Assembly (NCBI GenBank): GCA_034521755.1
Contig: JAXHMB010000002.1
Coordinates: 1 to 62,243, forward strand
Length of the DNA: 62,243 nt
Direction: 5' to 3'
Origin: JAXHMB01 sp034521755
GTDB taxonomy: Bacteria > Bacteroidota > Rhodothermia > Balneolales > Balneolaceae
Made by a program: the position numbers and the translations under genes. This document shows positions 26,505 to 35,750 of the stretch, piece by piece. The notes beneath the pieces were generated by a model. The model did not search any database. It worked only from the letters and a program-made list of their open reading frames with translations, and was not told where the DNA came from. How positions within the stretch are numbered: the stretch's first letter is position 1; each line of letters opens with the position of its first letter.

Positions 26505-27266
26505 CTAAAACCACATGCGCAGGCCGCCGACCATTCCAAAGGTTGAAACATCATCACCACCGGTGCGTGCATAGTCTGCTGTTTCTCCCACTTTTCGATT
26601 CCAGGAGAAACCAATATAGGGAGCAAATTCGCGTTCAATTTCGTATCTAAGTCGGAAACCAAGCTGAATATCATTAAATCCATTGCCAGTGCCCCATTGG
26701 GGAACCTCTTGCACAGCTATGCTGGTTTCAAGGCGCGGTTGTGCCCATAAGCGTTGGGTAATGGGGAGGTCGTATTCAGCTTCCAATTGTGCTGAAATAT
26801 CGCCATCCTCACTGATAAACAAGTTTCCATCTACCTCGAAGAGATAGGGGGCAAGGCCTTGTATACCCAGTACTGCAAAAGCTCTTGTTTGATTATTATT
26901 TGCGGTATAGGCTATATCATATCGCAAACCGGCTCGGAGATCAAAGTAGGGTGAAATAGCTCTGCCGTATAAGGCTTCCAACTCAACTTCACCCTCTTTT
27001 TCTGTGAATATGGTTTCTCCCTCTGCTTCCAGCCAGAATTTATTGATATCCCTTCCTATGTATCCCTGAGCGTCAAGTACCAGAGGATTCAACCCACTAT
27101 TGATATTATATTCAAAGCGGTCGGCCATAAAGAAAACCATGGTTTTGTTATCCATGAGGAAGTCGTTGCTGTACTCGGGCGCCTTTTGGGCAAATACTGA
27201 AGTGCCCGTAATTGCAATAATCAGTGCAGTAAAAATGAGTGTTGATGTGCGTTTTATCATAGTCAT
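26505..27266 (-). CDS. copB: Copper resistance outer-membrane protein B
   Basis: A 253-residue exported beta-barrel of the CopB/PcoB family: signal peptide ~8-26, then FFMADRFEYNINSGLNPLVL, GYIGRDINKFWLEAEGE, and C-terminal EREFAPYIGFSWNRKVGETA ending with the outer-membrane-type W-F terminus LRMWF. It lacks the Met-rich N-terminal region of PcoB-type proteins and is about the barrel length only. It would assist copper resistance at the outer membrane together with the oxidase gene upstream. Confidence 0.9.
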   Translation of the reverse strand: MTMIKRTSTLIFTALIIAITGTSVFAQKAPEYSNDFLMDNKTMVFFMADRFEYNINSGLNPLVLDAQGYIGRDINKFWLEAEGETIFTEKEGEVELEALYGRAISPYFDLRAGLRYDIAYTANNNQTRAFAVLGIQGLAPYLFEVDGNLFISEDGDISAQLEAEYDLPITQRLWAQPRLETSIAVQEVPQWGTGNGFNDIQLGFRLRYEIEREFAPYIGFSWNRKVGETADYARTGGDDVSTFGMVGGLRMWF

Positions 27267-27350
27267 TGCTCGGGAAATTTGTGTGTTTGATAAAATTCGT
27301 TTGTAATTGCTTTGTACAAGATTATGAGCTGTGTCATCAGCTATAAAAAA

Positions 27351-27490
27351 TCAATCCTCCTGTCCTTCCGCCGGCAGGCGGACAGGCTATTCTCCAAGGA
27401 GGAACCCCATAGTATTAAATTTAGGCAGATTGAAGTCCCTCTTGGAGCCGCGACCGACTTCTGGCGGTAAGAGGGATTTAGGGAGATTGA
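27351..27490. repeat. TCAATC...GATTGA miniature repeat, copy 1
   Basis: It starts TCAATCCTCCTGTCC and ends TTTAGGGAGATTGA, forming imperfect terminal inverted repeats. Internal features are AAGGAGG palindromes and AGTCCCTCTT paired with AAGAGGGATT. It matches 59697-59833 along nearly its whole length except for an inserted CCGCCGGCAGGCGG hairpin and a divergent middle. It separates the oxidase and copB genes. Confidence 0.75.
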
Positions 27491-27522
27491 ATACATATTA
27501 AACATTCTTAGGAAGTCCAATT

Positions 27523-29337
27523 TCATGAGTACTCTTGTCCATAAATGCTACCGTTTTCGTCGGCTACCTGTACTACGCGGAACATCCCACGCTCCATGTG
27601 GTACAGGATGTGACAATGAAAGGCCCATCTTCCTTTATCTCTGGGTGTAATGAGGGCCGAGATGCGCTGTGCCGGTTGCAGCAACAGGGTATGCTTGCGG
27701 GGATTATAGATTCCGTTGCCATTTTCCATTTCCAGCCACATGCCGTGCAGGTGAATGGGATGTTCCATCATCGTGTCATTTACCAGTATCAGGCGCAGGC
27801 GTTCATTATGTTGAAATTCAATGGGTCCTTCTACTTCATGGAATTCTTTGCCATCGAAAGACCACATATAGCGTTCCATATTACCGGTCAGGTGCAGCTC
27901 AACTTCCCGCTCTGCAGAACGTTCATCGATATTGGGCCTCAGGCTTTTCAGATCATTATATACCAAAACTTTCCGGCCGTTATTTCCAAGCCCGATGCCG
28001 GGTTCATCCATTCGATTATACTGGAATTCGGCCGTTGCTGCAGCGCCTATTCCATGTTTTTTGGGACCATGTTTAACGGGAGTTTCCTTCATGGCGGGCA
28101 TTTTCATATCATCGTGATTCATATCGCCATGATCCATATTGCCGTGGTCCATTTCTTCCATGTTCATGCCGTCCATATCCATAGCAGCCATATTCATACC
28201 CATGTCTTTCATAGTTCGGCGGGGGCGTGCTCGAAGTTCTGGAACTGCCGCTTCCATACCTTCTTTTGGAGCAAGAGTACCACGTGCAAAACCGCTTCGA
28301 TCCAGTGATTCGGCAAAAATAGTATAGGCTTGGTCATCTTTTGGCTCTACTACGACATCATAGGTTTCGGCAATGCCAATGCGAAATTCTTCAATAGATA
28401 CCGGATCTATATTTTGCCCATCGGCCTGTACTACGGTCATCTTCAGACCGGGAATCCGCACGTCAAAAGCCGTGGTTCCGGCTGAGGCATTAATAAACCG
28501 CAGGCGCACTTTTTCGCCAGCTTTGAATAAGGCATTCCAGTTTGAGTCCGGGCCGTGTCCATTCATCAGATAGGTATAAGTGGCACCGGTGGTATCCAGC
28601 AGGTCAGTGGCACTCATGCGCATACGTCCCCATGCCAGGTAATCTTTCGTGGCAGTTCCAAAACCTTTCTTTTTTACATCATTAAGAAATTCGCCAACAT
28701 CACGCCGCTGGTAATTATAATAGCCCTCCATCTTGATCAGATTTTCGAGCACTTCGTAGGGATCTTCAAAAGTAAAATCCGAAAGGATGACCGGGTATTC
28801 TCTGTCATATTCTACGGGGTCTTTTTCAGCAGGATCAATAATCAGAGGGCCATAATGTCCGAACTGTTCCTGCAGCTTGCTGTGACTGTGATACCAGTAG
28901 GTCCCATTCTGGTTTACCGGATATTTATATTCAAAGGTTTCTCCCGGCTTGATGCCGTCAAAACTTACATTAGGCACACCGTCCATTTGGAAAGGCAGGA
29001 TAATACCGTGCCAGTGGATAGAGGTATCTTCGTCCAGGTTATTTGTCACGCGTATTGTTACCTCCTGGCCTTCTTGCATCCGAATTATCGGACCGGGTAC
29101 CGTACCGTTAATTCCAATAGCATCCCCTTTTTTGCCGTCTATGGTTTTGGGCATTTTGCCAATGGAAAGGTCAATGATATTGTCAGGTCCCCAGGGACGC
29201 AGTACATCCCTTTTGGATTGATTAAAACCGGCCAAAGCATAACCCGGCAGTATAGTGCTGACACCGGCAATAGCGGCCATTGATGCTGAATAGCGCAAGA
29301 AAGTGCGTCGTGAAATTTTGTTATTATCGTCTTTCAT
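27523..29337 (-). CDS. copA: Multicopper oxidase, copper resistance protein CopA family
   Basis: A 604-residue cuproxidase with a Tat signal (ISRRTFLRYSASMAAIAGVS), so it is exported folded. Copper ligands: HWHGIILPFQ, WYHSHSKLQEQFG, HPIHLHGMWLE and HCHILYHMERGMF (types 1, 2 and 3 centres). A linker at about residues 385-430 holds Met/His/Asp repeats (MDMDGMNMEEMDHGNMDH), a Cu-binding segment as in PcoA/CopA. It oxidises Cu(I) to less toxic Cu(II) in the periplasm. It is followed by copB with a repeat element between. The gene symbol is shared with, but unrelated to, the ATPase at 33126. Confidence 0.93.
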   Translation of the reverse strand: MKDDNNKISRRTFLRYSASMAAIAGVSTILPGYALAGFNQSKRDVLRPWGPDNIIDLSIGKMPKTIDGKKGDAIGINGTVPGPIIRMQEGQEVTIRVTNNLDEDTSIHWHGIILPFQMDGVPNVSFDGIKPGETFEYKYPVNQNGTYWYHSHSKLQEQFGHYGPLIIDPAEKDPVEYDREYPVILSDFTFEDPYEVLENLIKMEGYYNYQRRDVGEFLNDVKKKGFGTATKDYLAWGRMRMSATDLLDTTGATYTYLMNGHGPDSNWNALFKAGEKVRLRFINASAGTTAFDVRIPGLKMTVVQADGQNIDPVSIEEFRIGIAETYDVVVEPKDDQAYTIFAESLDRSGFARGTLAPKEGMEAAVPELRARPRRTMKDMGMNMAAMDMDGMNMEEMDHGNMDHGDMNHDDMKMPAMKETPVKHGPKKHGIGAAATAEFQYNRMDEPGIGLGNNGRKVLVYNDLKSLRPNIDERSAEREVELHLTGNMERYMWSFDGKEFHEVEGPIEFQHNERLRLILVNDTMMEHPIHLHGMWLEMENGNGIYNPRKHTLLLQPAQRISALITPRDKGRWAFHCHILYHMERGMFRVVQVADENGSIYGQEYS

Positions 29338-29468
29338 AACAGTGAAAAAGTTGGGTATTAAACAGATTTTTTGAGCAGGGACAGATAAAATGAAATAGCC
29401 TAAGCTTACTGTGCTCAGTTAATTACTTTAAATAGTGTGCCTGGGTACAGGTAGTAGGGTGGTATGGC

Positions 29469-29846
29469 CTAATTCAGAAAGGCACTATTCTTTAAATAGA
29501 TAGGGGGAGAAGCTTCCGCAAGTTGGGAAGAGATAGGATTAAAATTAGTATACAATGTATGATCAGGCTGCTTTTCAAAAACCAGCAGACCGGCAAATAC
29601 AGCTTTAATTTTAAGTGGAGCTACACTGGCTTTGGCCTCAGTTTTTACCGGAGCCTGCTCAATACTGCAGGCACAGGCAAGCCCAAAATCACATTCTTCC
29701 TGAGACATGGGATGGGATTCCATCGTTTTGCACATTTCCATCATGGCATCCTTTTCATGCAGGCCTGATGGTAATGTTGCACCGGCAAAGACCAAAAAAA
29801 TCAAGGCCGCCGAAAAAATGCGATATATAAGAGTATAATTTTTCAT
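29469..29846 (-). CDS. Small exported Cys/Met protein of the copper cluster
   Basis: A 125-residue protein with a signal peptide (FSAALIFLVFAGATLPSG), then MMEMCKTMESHPMSQEECDFGLACACS, a segment with four Cys and several Met/His, and a C-terminal part without recognised domain. It leads the copper cluster, reading the same way as the oxidase 131 bases downstream. I do not recognise a named family; copper sensing or capture in the periplasm is inferred from the composition and position. Confidence 0.65.
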   Translation of the reverse strand: MKNYTLIYRIFSAALIFLVFAGATLPSGLHEKDAMMEMCKTMESHPMSQEECDFGLACACSIEQAPVKTEAKASVAPLKIKAVFAGLLVFEKQPDHTLYTNFNPISSQLAEASPPIYLKNSAFLN

Positions 29847-29955
29847 TCTATAAACTATAATTTACAAAAAGTTCATATCTGTTGAAACATTGCTTAACAA
29901 GGTTTTGCTCGTGCGTGTGGGGTTTGCTAAATTACTTAATATATTAAATTAGCTT

Positions 29956-31014
29956 ATGTCTATTGCTCGCTACATACCATCGTACTCCGTTCCGCTTTCT
30001 GCGGCCCTGGGGATTTATCTGGGAGGGATGTGGACGTTTATCACCCCGTTATACATTTTTTTAGCTTTGCCTGCTGCCGAATGGCTTGCCGGTGAAGATA
30101 AACATAATGTGAGTGGTGAGGAGGAATCAAAACTTAAAGACTCATTAGCCTATTCTTTTCTGCTTTGGTCTCATGTGCCTTTGCAGTATGTGTTGACCGG
30201 CTATTTCCTTTGGGCTTTCAGTGTAGATGGCCTCAGTGGGTGGGCATTGGCAGGAGCGATATTGTCAGTAGGAATTAGCAATGGAGGGGTAGGTATTACG
30301 GTAGCTCACGAACTGATTCACCGGAGCAATAAAGTAGAACAGTGGTTGGGGCGAGCACTTTTACTTACCACCTGCTATACACATTTTGCCATTGAGCATG
30401 TTTATGGTCACCACAAGCACGTAGCGACCCCTGAAGACCCCGCTACAGCTAAAGAAGGCGAAAGCTTTTATTCTTTTTGGTGGAGGACCGTACCCAATCA
30501 ATATCGGTCTGCCTGGGATATAGAGAAAAAAAGACTGCAGAAATCCGGCAATCAATTCTGGTCTGGCCGAAACGAAATGCTGCTGTTGACGATTTTACAA
30601 TTAGGCTTCTTGGCGGCAGTTGCATTGATATTTACCCCTGCTGCTTTACTGCCGTTTTTATTGAGTTCCCTGGTGGCCTTCACCCTGCTGGAAGCAGTAA
30701 ACTACCTGGAGCATTATGGGTTGGAACGAAAATCAAAAGACAGTGGACGATATGAAAAAGTAGATCACCATCACTCATGGAACAGTGACTATAAAATAAG
30801 CCGTATGTTTTTGTTTGAGCTTTCCAGGCATTCCGATCATCATGCCGTAGCGAGCCGCAAGTACCAGGTGCTCCGTTCTTTTGAAGAAAGTCCACAGCTG
30901 CCTACGGGCTATCCGGGTATGATCTTGGTTGCTCTGATACCCCCTCTTTGGTTTAGTATTATGGACCCACTTGTGGAACAGGCTCGGAACGGCCAATATT
31001 CTAAAACTGCTTAA
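29956..31014 (+). CDS. AlkB-like membrane monooxygenase (fatty acid desaturase superfamily)
   Basis: A 352-residue integral membrane di-iron protein. Histidine motifs follow the alkane 1-monooxygenase order: HELIHRSN (~116), HVYGHHKHVATPEDPATA (~151), NYLEHYGLERK (~236) and RHSDHHAVASRKYQVLR (~291). This arrangement with NYLEHYGL is characteristic of AlkB, which hydroxylates n-alkanes with rubredoxin electrons; no rubredoxin gene is nearby. It is shorter than typical (~400). It is divergent from the copper cluster, with a TTAATATATTAA palindrome at 29936-29947. A metal-related role from context cannot be assumed. Confidence 0.85.
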   Translation: MSIARYIPSYSVPLSAALGIYLGGMWTFITPLYIFLALPAAEWLAGEDKHNVSGEEESKLKDSLAYSFLLWSHVPLQYVLTGYFLWAFSVDGLSGWALAGAILSVGISNGGVGITVAHELIHRSNKVEQWLGRALLLTTCYTHFAIEHVYGHHKHVATPEDPATAKEGESFYSFWWRTVPNQYRSAWDIEKKRLQKSGNQFWSGRNEMLLLTILQLGFLAAVALIFTPAALLPFLLSSLVAFTLLEAVNYLEHYGLERKSKDSGRYEKVDHHHSWNSDYKISRMFLFELSRHSDHHAVASRKYQVLRSFEESPQLPTGYPGMILVALIPPLWFSIMDPLVEQARNGQYSKTA

Positions 31015-31052
31015 ACTAATCTTTGGCAGAAGTTTTTCATTGAATAAAAGAA

Positions 31053-31631
31053 ATGAGCAAGCAGAAATTACATATCAGAAACATGGTTTGTCCCCGGTGT
31101 GAGATGGTAGTACGTGAAACTCTGGAAGAATTGGGATACCGGGTGCATGAAGTTGAATTGGGCAAAGCCGTGGTTGAACAGGATGAATCGATTTCATTAA
31201 AAAAGGTCAACGAGGAGTTACATGAGTATGGATTTGAGCTCATCACGGGGAAAAACCAGCAGCTGGTTGAAAAAACAAAAACGTTGTTAATTCGATATGT
31301 AGAAGCGTTGGAAGAACAAGAGAATGCCCCAAAACTTTCTGATTATTTGTCTGAAGAGCTTCATCAAAATTACTCATCCATAAGTACGGCCTTTTCTGAA
31401 AGTGAAAATACTACTATAGAGAAATATGTGATTCACCTGAAGATAGAGCGGGTTAAAGAGTTGTTGTCTTATGGTGAACTTACCCTGAGTGAAATTGCCT
31501 GGGAACTGAATTATAGCAGTGTTGCTCATCTCTCAAATCAGTTCAAGAAAATAACAGGCATGTCGGTTACGGACTATAAAAAAGCCCGCGATTCTTTTCG
31601 CAAATCGCTGGATAAAATTGAAGGAAAATAA
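31053..31631 (+). CDS. HMA-domain/AraC-type fusion regulator
   Basis: A 192-residue protein with an N-terminal heavy-metal-associated fold (KLHIRNMVCPRCEMVVRETL, metal site CPRC, ~1-68) and a C-terminal AraC/XylS helix-turn-helix (LTLSEIAWELNYSSVAHLSNQFKKITGMSV, ~90-185). The coupling of a copper-chaperone-like sensor to an AraC DNA-binding domain suggests a metal-gated activator. It is 38 bases after the AlkB-like gene on the same strand and near the copper ATPase at 33126. The 184 bases to the next gene hold nothing obvious. Confidence 0.8.
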   Translation: MSKQKLHIRNMVCPRCEMVVRETLEELGYRVHEVELGKAVVEQDESISLKKVNEELHEYGFELITGKNQQLVEKTKTLLIRYVEALEEQENAPKLSDYLSEELHQNYSSISTAFSESENTTIEKYVIHLKIERVKELLSYGELTLSEIAWELNYSSVAHLSNQFKKITGMSVTDYKKARDSFRKSLDKIEGK

Positions 31632-31815
31632 GTTTCTTAAAGATGAATTTGAGAAAAATGCATCCTCAGTTTCAAAGCTACGGTAATTTAGTACTCCTTG
31701 TCCGCAACTAATGATTCTGATGATTGGGAAGAGCCGGAAAATGCTCTCAAAATGTGTATTAAGAATAACCAGAGCGTATGGGATAGGTTTCATTGAAAAT
31801 CCTTTACGAAAAATA

Positions 31816-32985
31816 TCAACCGAAAGTATCTTCAATTCTTTGGCAGGCTTCTTCCAGCACGTCTGTTTCTTTGGCAAAGCAGAACCGAAGCATATACCTG
31901 CCATTATCAGGATTGGTATAGAAAGATCCGCCGGTCACTGAACCGACCCCTGCCTTATCAATCAGGGTAGAGCAGGCCTCCTGGTCGTTTGCGAATCCGG
32001 TTCTGTTACGCAGTGGTTTAAAACTGGCAAAAACATAATAGGCACCTTCTGGCCAGGGAACATCAAATCCTGCCGTTTCAAGAGCACTGCACATGCGCTT
32101 TCGCTTATGGCTGTAATCCTGAAGTAACTCCTCGTAATAGGTTTCATCTGTGGGAAAGCCGTATGCCAATCCATGCTGCAAAGGTGTGGGAGCACAGATA
32201 TAAAAGAGATCGCTCAGTAAACCCATTTTTTCTATTATATCTGCAGGTCCGGCAGCATAACCAAGTCGCCAGCCGGTCATATTAAATGTCTTGGAAAAGC
32301 TGGATAATGTAACTGTCCGCTTAAACATCTGATTCAGTGAGGCAAGAGAGATGTGCGAATGCCCGTCATATGTCATGTATTCATAAACTTCATCGGTGAT
32401 AGCATAAAGGTCGTATTTAGTAATTAGTTTACCGAGCTTTTGAAGTTCCTGTCTTGAAAAGACTTTTCCGGAGGGGTTGTTGGGAGTCGTCAACACGAGG
32501 GCTTTGGTTTTTTGAGTGATAAGAGACTCCAGCTTATCAAAATCAATATTCCATTTTGGAGGTTCCAGTATTAACGTTTTTTGTGTCACCTCTCTGAGTT
32601 TAAGGATATTACTGTGATAACCATACAGCGGTTCAAACAGGACGACCTCATCACCGGGCTCAAACAAGGCAAAAACGGCGGTAACGAAGGCACCGGTAGA
32701 TCCGCTTGCTACCATAATGTTTTGTTCACCCTTGACCGGAATCTTATTGAACGATCGTACCTTGTCAACAATGAGCTGTTTCAGAGAACCTATGCCATCG
32801 AAAGGAGCATAGATAGACTTGTCATTATCGATCGCTTTTTTAGCACCTTTTTTAATGGGTGCGGGTGTTGGCATATCACAGATACCCTGACCCAGATTAA
32901 TGCCATTTACGGCGTTGACGCGTGCGGTAACTGAACGTATGTCACTTTGGCTTAAAGATTGCGTTATCGATGAAAGAGATTTCAT
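31816..32985 (-). CDS. Class I/II aminotransferase (methionine/kynurenine type)
   Basis: A ~389-residue fold type I PLP enzyme. Features: NLGQGICDMPTP (N-terminal substrate loop), GSTGAFVTAVFALFEPGDEV, TTPNNPSGKVFSRQEL (the NPSG Asn/Pro), ITDEVYEYMTYDG (~D/Y of cofactor binding), SFSKTFNMTGWRLGY with the Schiff-base Lys, and the C-terminal MLRFCFAKE with the carboxylate-binding Arg. Homologues include methionine aminotransferase and kynurenine aminotransferase. Start at 32985 is preferred over a TTG at 33030 that adds 15 residues without family support. Confidence 0.88.
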   Translation of the reverse strand: MKSLSSITQSLSQSDIRSVTARVNAVNGINLGQGICDMPTPAPIKKGAKKAIDNDKSIYAPFDGIGSLKQLIVDKVRSFNKIPVKGEQNIMVASGSTGAFVTAVFALFEPGDEVVLFEPLYGYHSNILKLREVTQKTLILEPPKWNIDFDKLESLITQKTKALVLTTPNNPSGKVFSRQELQKLGKLITKYDLYAITDEVYEYMTYDGHSHISLASLNQMFKRTVTLSSFSKTFNMTGWRLGYAAGPADIIEKMGLLSDLFYICAPTPLQHGLAYGFPTDETYYEELLQDYSHKRKRMCSALETAGFDVPWPEGAYYVFASFKPLRNRTGFANDQEACSTLIDKAGVGSVTGGSFYTNPDNGRYMLRFCFAKETDVLEEACQRIEDTFG

Positions 32986-33125
32986 AGATTTATGGTTAAT
33001 TATGTGAGATGCCAATTCCGGATTATTCAACAGTAAGAACAGAAAAAATTATACAACAATCATTAACAATTATGTAAAGGCAATTGTACTTTGAGTTTTT
33101 ATACTCCTGTTGAATTATCAATCCA

Positions 33126-35645
33126 ATGGTTAAGACTATGGCAGCTAAAGAACTCCAAAAGAAAACATTACAAATTGAAGGCATGCACTGCGCCAGTTGT
33201 GTGTCGGCAGTAGAAAAATCTCTTAAAAATATAGAGGGTGTAGAAGAAGCATCGGTGAACCTCGCTACTGAGTCCGCTTCAGTTTCTTATGATGGAGAGA
33301 AAGTCAGAAATAGCGATTTTGCAGAGGCTGTTGAGAATGCCGGCTACAGCCTGGCTCAGGATGAGATGCAAACGCGAACGCTTAAGATTGAAGGTATGCA
33401 CTGTGCCAGTTGTGTAAGTTCGGTTGACAAATTTTTGCAGCAGCTGGATGGCGTACAGGAAGTATCCGTAAATCTTGCCACCGAAACGGCTCAGGTCAGC
33501 TACACCGGAAACATCACCACTAAAGAATTTGCCAAAGCTATAGAACAAAGCGGCTATAAGCTGGTGGAAGAAGAGTCAGATACAGGACAATCGAAAGCTG
33601 AAGCCAAACAAAAACGAGAAGAGGAAAAGCTTGACAAAGCAAAGTCGCGCATGTGGTGGTCCTGGGTGCTGACGATTCCCATCATTCTTTGGATGATTCC
33701 TGAAATGATATGGGGCTATGCTTTTTTGGGAGACATCACTTTTGAAGTGGGAATGATTGCATTGTCAGCTTCTGTCATTTTTGTTCCCGGTTGGGAGACC
33801 ATAAAAAGCGCCTGGAAGTCAGCAAGTAATTTAACCCCCAATATGGATGTGCTTATTGCAATGGGTACGCTGGCCGCGCTTTCTACCGGATTTGTAGCTT
33901 TCTTGCACCAGTTCGGACTGGCCCCCGATTTTCACAGCTTTGCAGGTATTGCCGGTATGATTATGGCCTTTCACCTGACCGGCCGGTATATCGAAACAAA
34001 AGCCAAAGGTCGTGCCTCTGATGCTATTCAAAAACTGATGACGCTGGAAGCTAAAGAAGCTACGGTAGAACGCAATGGCGAAGAGGTTAAGGTTGCGGTT
34101 CAGGATTTACAGCCCGGAGATATTATGGTGGTTCGTCCCGGTGAAAAAATACCAACAGATGGAAAAGTAGTAAGCGGACAAAGCAGCGTGGATGAGTCCA
34201 TTGCTACCGGGGAATCCATGCCTGTTGACAAGGGTGAAGGAGATGAAGTGATTGGTGCCACGCTCAATAAAAATGGCATGCTGAAAGTTGAGGCCACCAA
34301 AGTAGGGAAAGATACTTTTCTGAACCAGGTGATTAAAATGGTGGAAGAAGCCCAGGGCTCAAAAGTGCCCATACAGGAATTTGCCGATCGGGTAACAGCA
34401 GTATTTGTCCCCGTGGTGTTGGTGATTGCTGCTTTGACGCTGGCGGCCTGGCTGTTATTTCCGGCCTTCTTTGGTGATGTGGCCGTTTGGGCATCCCATT
34501 TTTTGCCCTGGATTAATCCCGGCATGGGTGATGTTGCCCTGGCTTTTTATGCGGCTATTGCGGTATTGGTAATTGCCTGTCCGTGTGCGCTTGGGCTGGC
34601 AACCCCCACCGCTTTGATGGTAGGCTCGGGTATGGGTGCTGAGAATGGCGTACTTATCCGCAAAGGAGAAGCTATCCAGCTGATGAAAGATGTTGATACT
34701 ATTGTGTTGGATAAAACAGGTACTATCACGGAAGGCAAGCCGGCCGTTACAGATGTTATTGCTATGGAAGAAATTTCTGACAAAGAATTGCTAAAAGCTG
34801 CAGCAGCAGTAGAAAGTGGATCGGAGCATCCTTTGGGAGCATCCATTGTTCGCCGTGCAAAAGAATCCGGCATCACATGGAATGATGCCTCTGATTTTGA
34901 AGCAATCACGGGCAAAGGGGTGAAGGCCAATGTGGATGGAAGGGCCGTTTTGGTTGGCAGTAAAAAGCTGATGATTCAGGAAGGAATTATTGTCAAAGAT
35001 GAGCTGGAACAACAAATGAAAACACTGGAATCTCAGGCAAAGACTGCAATGTTGGTTGCCAAAGACCATCAGATAATTGGAATTATTGCTGTTGCTGATC
35101 CTGTAAAGGAAGACAGCAGAAAAGCTATTGCTGCTTTTAAAGAGTTTGGGTTGACGCCCATTATCCTAACGGGAGATAATGAACGTACGGCGCGGGCTAT
35201 AGCTGACGAAGTAGGAGTGGAAGAAGTGATTGCAGGAGTGATGCCCGACCAGAAATCGGACAAGATCAGGCAGCTGCAGGAGCAGGGCAAGGTAGTAGCC
35301 ATGGTGGGAGATGGCATTAACGATGCGCCGGCCCTTACTCAGGCCCAGGTAGGTATTGCCATTGGCACCGGAACCGATGTAGCTATTGAATCCGGAGATA
35401 TTGTGTTGGTGAAGGGTGATTTAAGTGCCGTGGTGAAATCTATAAAATTGAGCCGGGCTACGTTCACCAAGATTAAGCAGAATTTATTCTGGGCCTTCTT
35501 TTATAATGTGGTGATGATACCATTAGCCATGGCAGGCATGCTTCATCCATTGTTGGCCGAGGCAGCCATGGCATTCAGTTCAATTAATGTGGTTACCAAC
35601 TCTCGGAGACTGAGAAAAAAGAGCATTGATCCGGGTTATTTATAA
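33126..35645 (+). CDS. copA: Copper-exporting P1B-type ATPase with two HMA domains
   Basis: An 839-residue Cu(I) efflux ATPase. Two N-terminal metal domains (GMHCASCVS at ~14 and ~87) precede eight helices. Signatures: TGES in the actuator domain (SIATGESMPVDKG), the CPC permeation motif ACPCALGLATPTAL, the phosphorylated Asp in DKTGTITEGKP, SEHPLGASI nucleotide site and GDGINDAPAL hinge. It exports cytosolic Cu(I). The start could be ATG 33126 or 33138. A 9-bp inverted repeat (33025-33033 with 33107-33115) flanks the spacer shared with the divergent aminotransferase. A terminator follows. Confidence 0.95.
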   Translation: MVKTMAAKELQKKTLQIEGMHCASCVSAVEKSLKNIEGVEEASVNLATESASVSYDGEKVRNSDFAEAVENAGYSLAQDEMQTRTLKIEGMHCASCVSSVDKFLQQLDGVQEVSVNLATETAQVSYTGNITTKEFAKAIEQSGYKLVEEESDTGQSKAEAKQKREEEKLDKAKSRMWWSWVLTIPIILWMIPEMIWGYAFLGDITFEVGMIALSASVIFVPGWETIKSAWKSASNLTPNMDVLIAMGTLAALSTGFVAFLHQFGLAPDFHSFAGIAGMIMAFHLTGRYIETKAKGRASDAIQKLMTLEAKEATVERNGEEVKVAVQDLQPGDIMVVRPGEKIPTDGKVVSGQSSVDESIATGESMPVDKGEGDEVIGATLNKNGMLKVEATKVGKDTFLNQVIKMVEEAQGSKVPIQEFADRVTAVFVPVVLVIAALTLAAWLLFPAFFGDVAVWASHFLPWINPGMGDVALAFYAAIAVLVIACPCALGLATPTALMVGSGMGAENGVLIRKGEAIQLMKDVDTIVLDKTGTITEGKPAVTDVIAMEEISDKELLKAAAAVESGSEHPLGASIVRRAKESGITWNDASDFEAITGKGVKANVDGRAVLVGSKKLMIQEGIIVKDELEQQMKTLESQAKTAMLVAKDHQIIGIIAVADPVKEDSRKAIAAFKEFGLTPIILTGDNERTARAIADEVGVEEVIAGVMPDQKSDKIRQLQEQGKVVAMVGDGINDAPALTQAQVGIAIGTGTDVAIESGDIVLVKGDLSAVVKSIKLSRATFTKIKQNLFWAFFYNVVMIPLAMAGMLHPLLAEAAMAFSSINVVTNSRRLRKKSIDPGYL

Positions 35646-35666
35646 TGTCATTTTAAATTTTCTCAG

Positions 35667-35703
35667 AGAGCAAGCAGGGAGATTTGTGCCGTGCTCTTTT
35701 TTT
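35667..35703 (+). terminator. Rho-independent terminator after the copper ATPase
   Basis: AGAGCA (35667-35672) pairs with TGCTCT (35692-35697), followed by a long T-run. The loop is about 19 bases and may hold a second small stem. Confidence 0.6.
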
Positions 35704-35750
35704 ATATTTTTTTGCGTTTTGTCAAGTCAAAAAAATAAAATACACACATT

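Noticed and set aside
27535..28308. Long open frame (257 codons) opposite the multicopper oxidase
   Set aside because: It is antisense to a clear gene with Met/His-rich composition that leaves the complement open; no domain features.
28555..29283. Second long antisense frame (242 codons) over the oxidase N-terminal half
   Set aside because: Same reasoning: low-information hydrophobic sequence complementary to conserved oxidase motifs.
33025..33115. 9-bp inverted repeat in the spacer between the aminotransferase and copper ATPase as a copper operator
   Set aside because: Arms are 73 bases apart with no promoter overlap that I can define; noted in the gene entry but not listed as a site.
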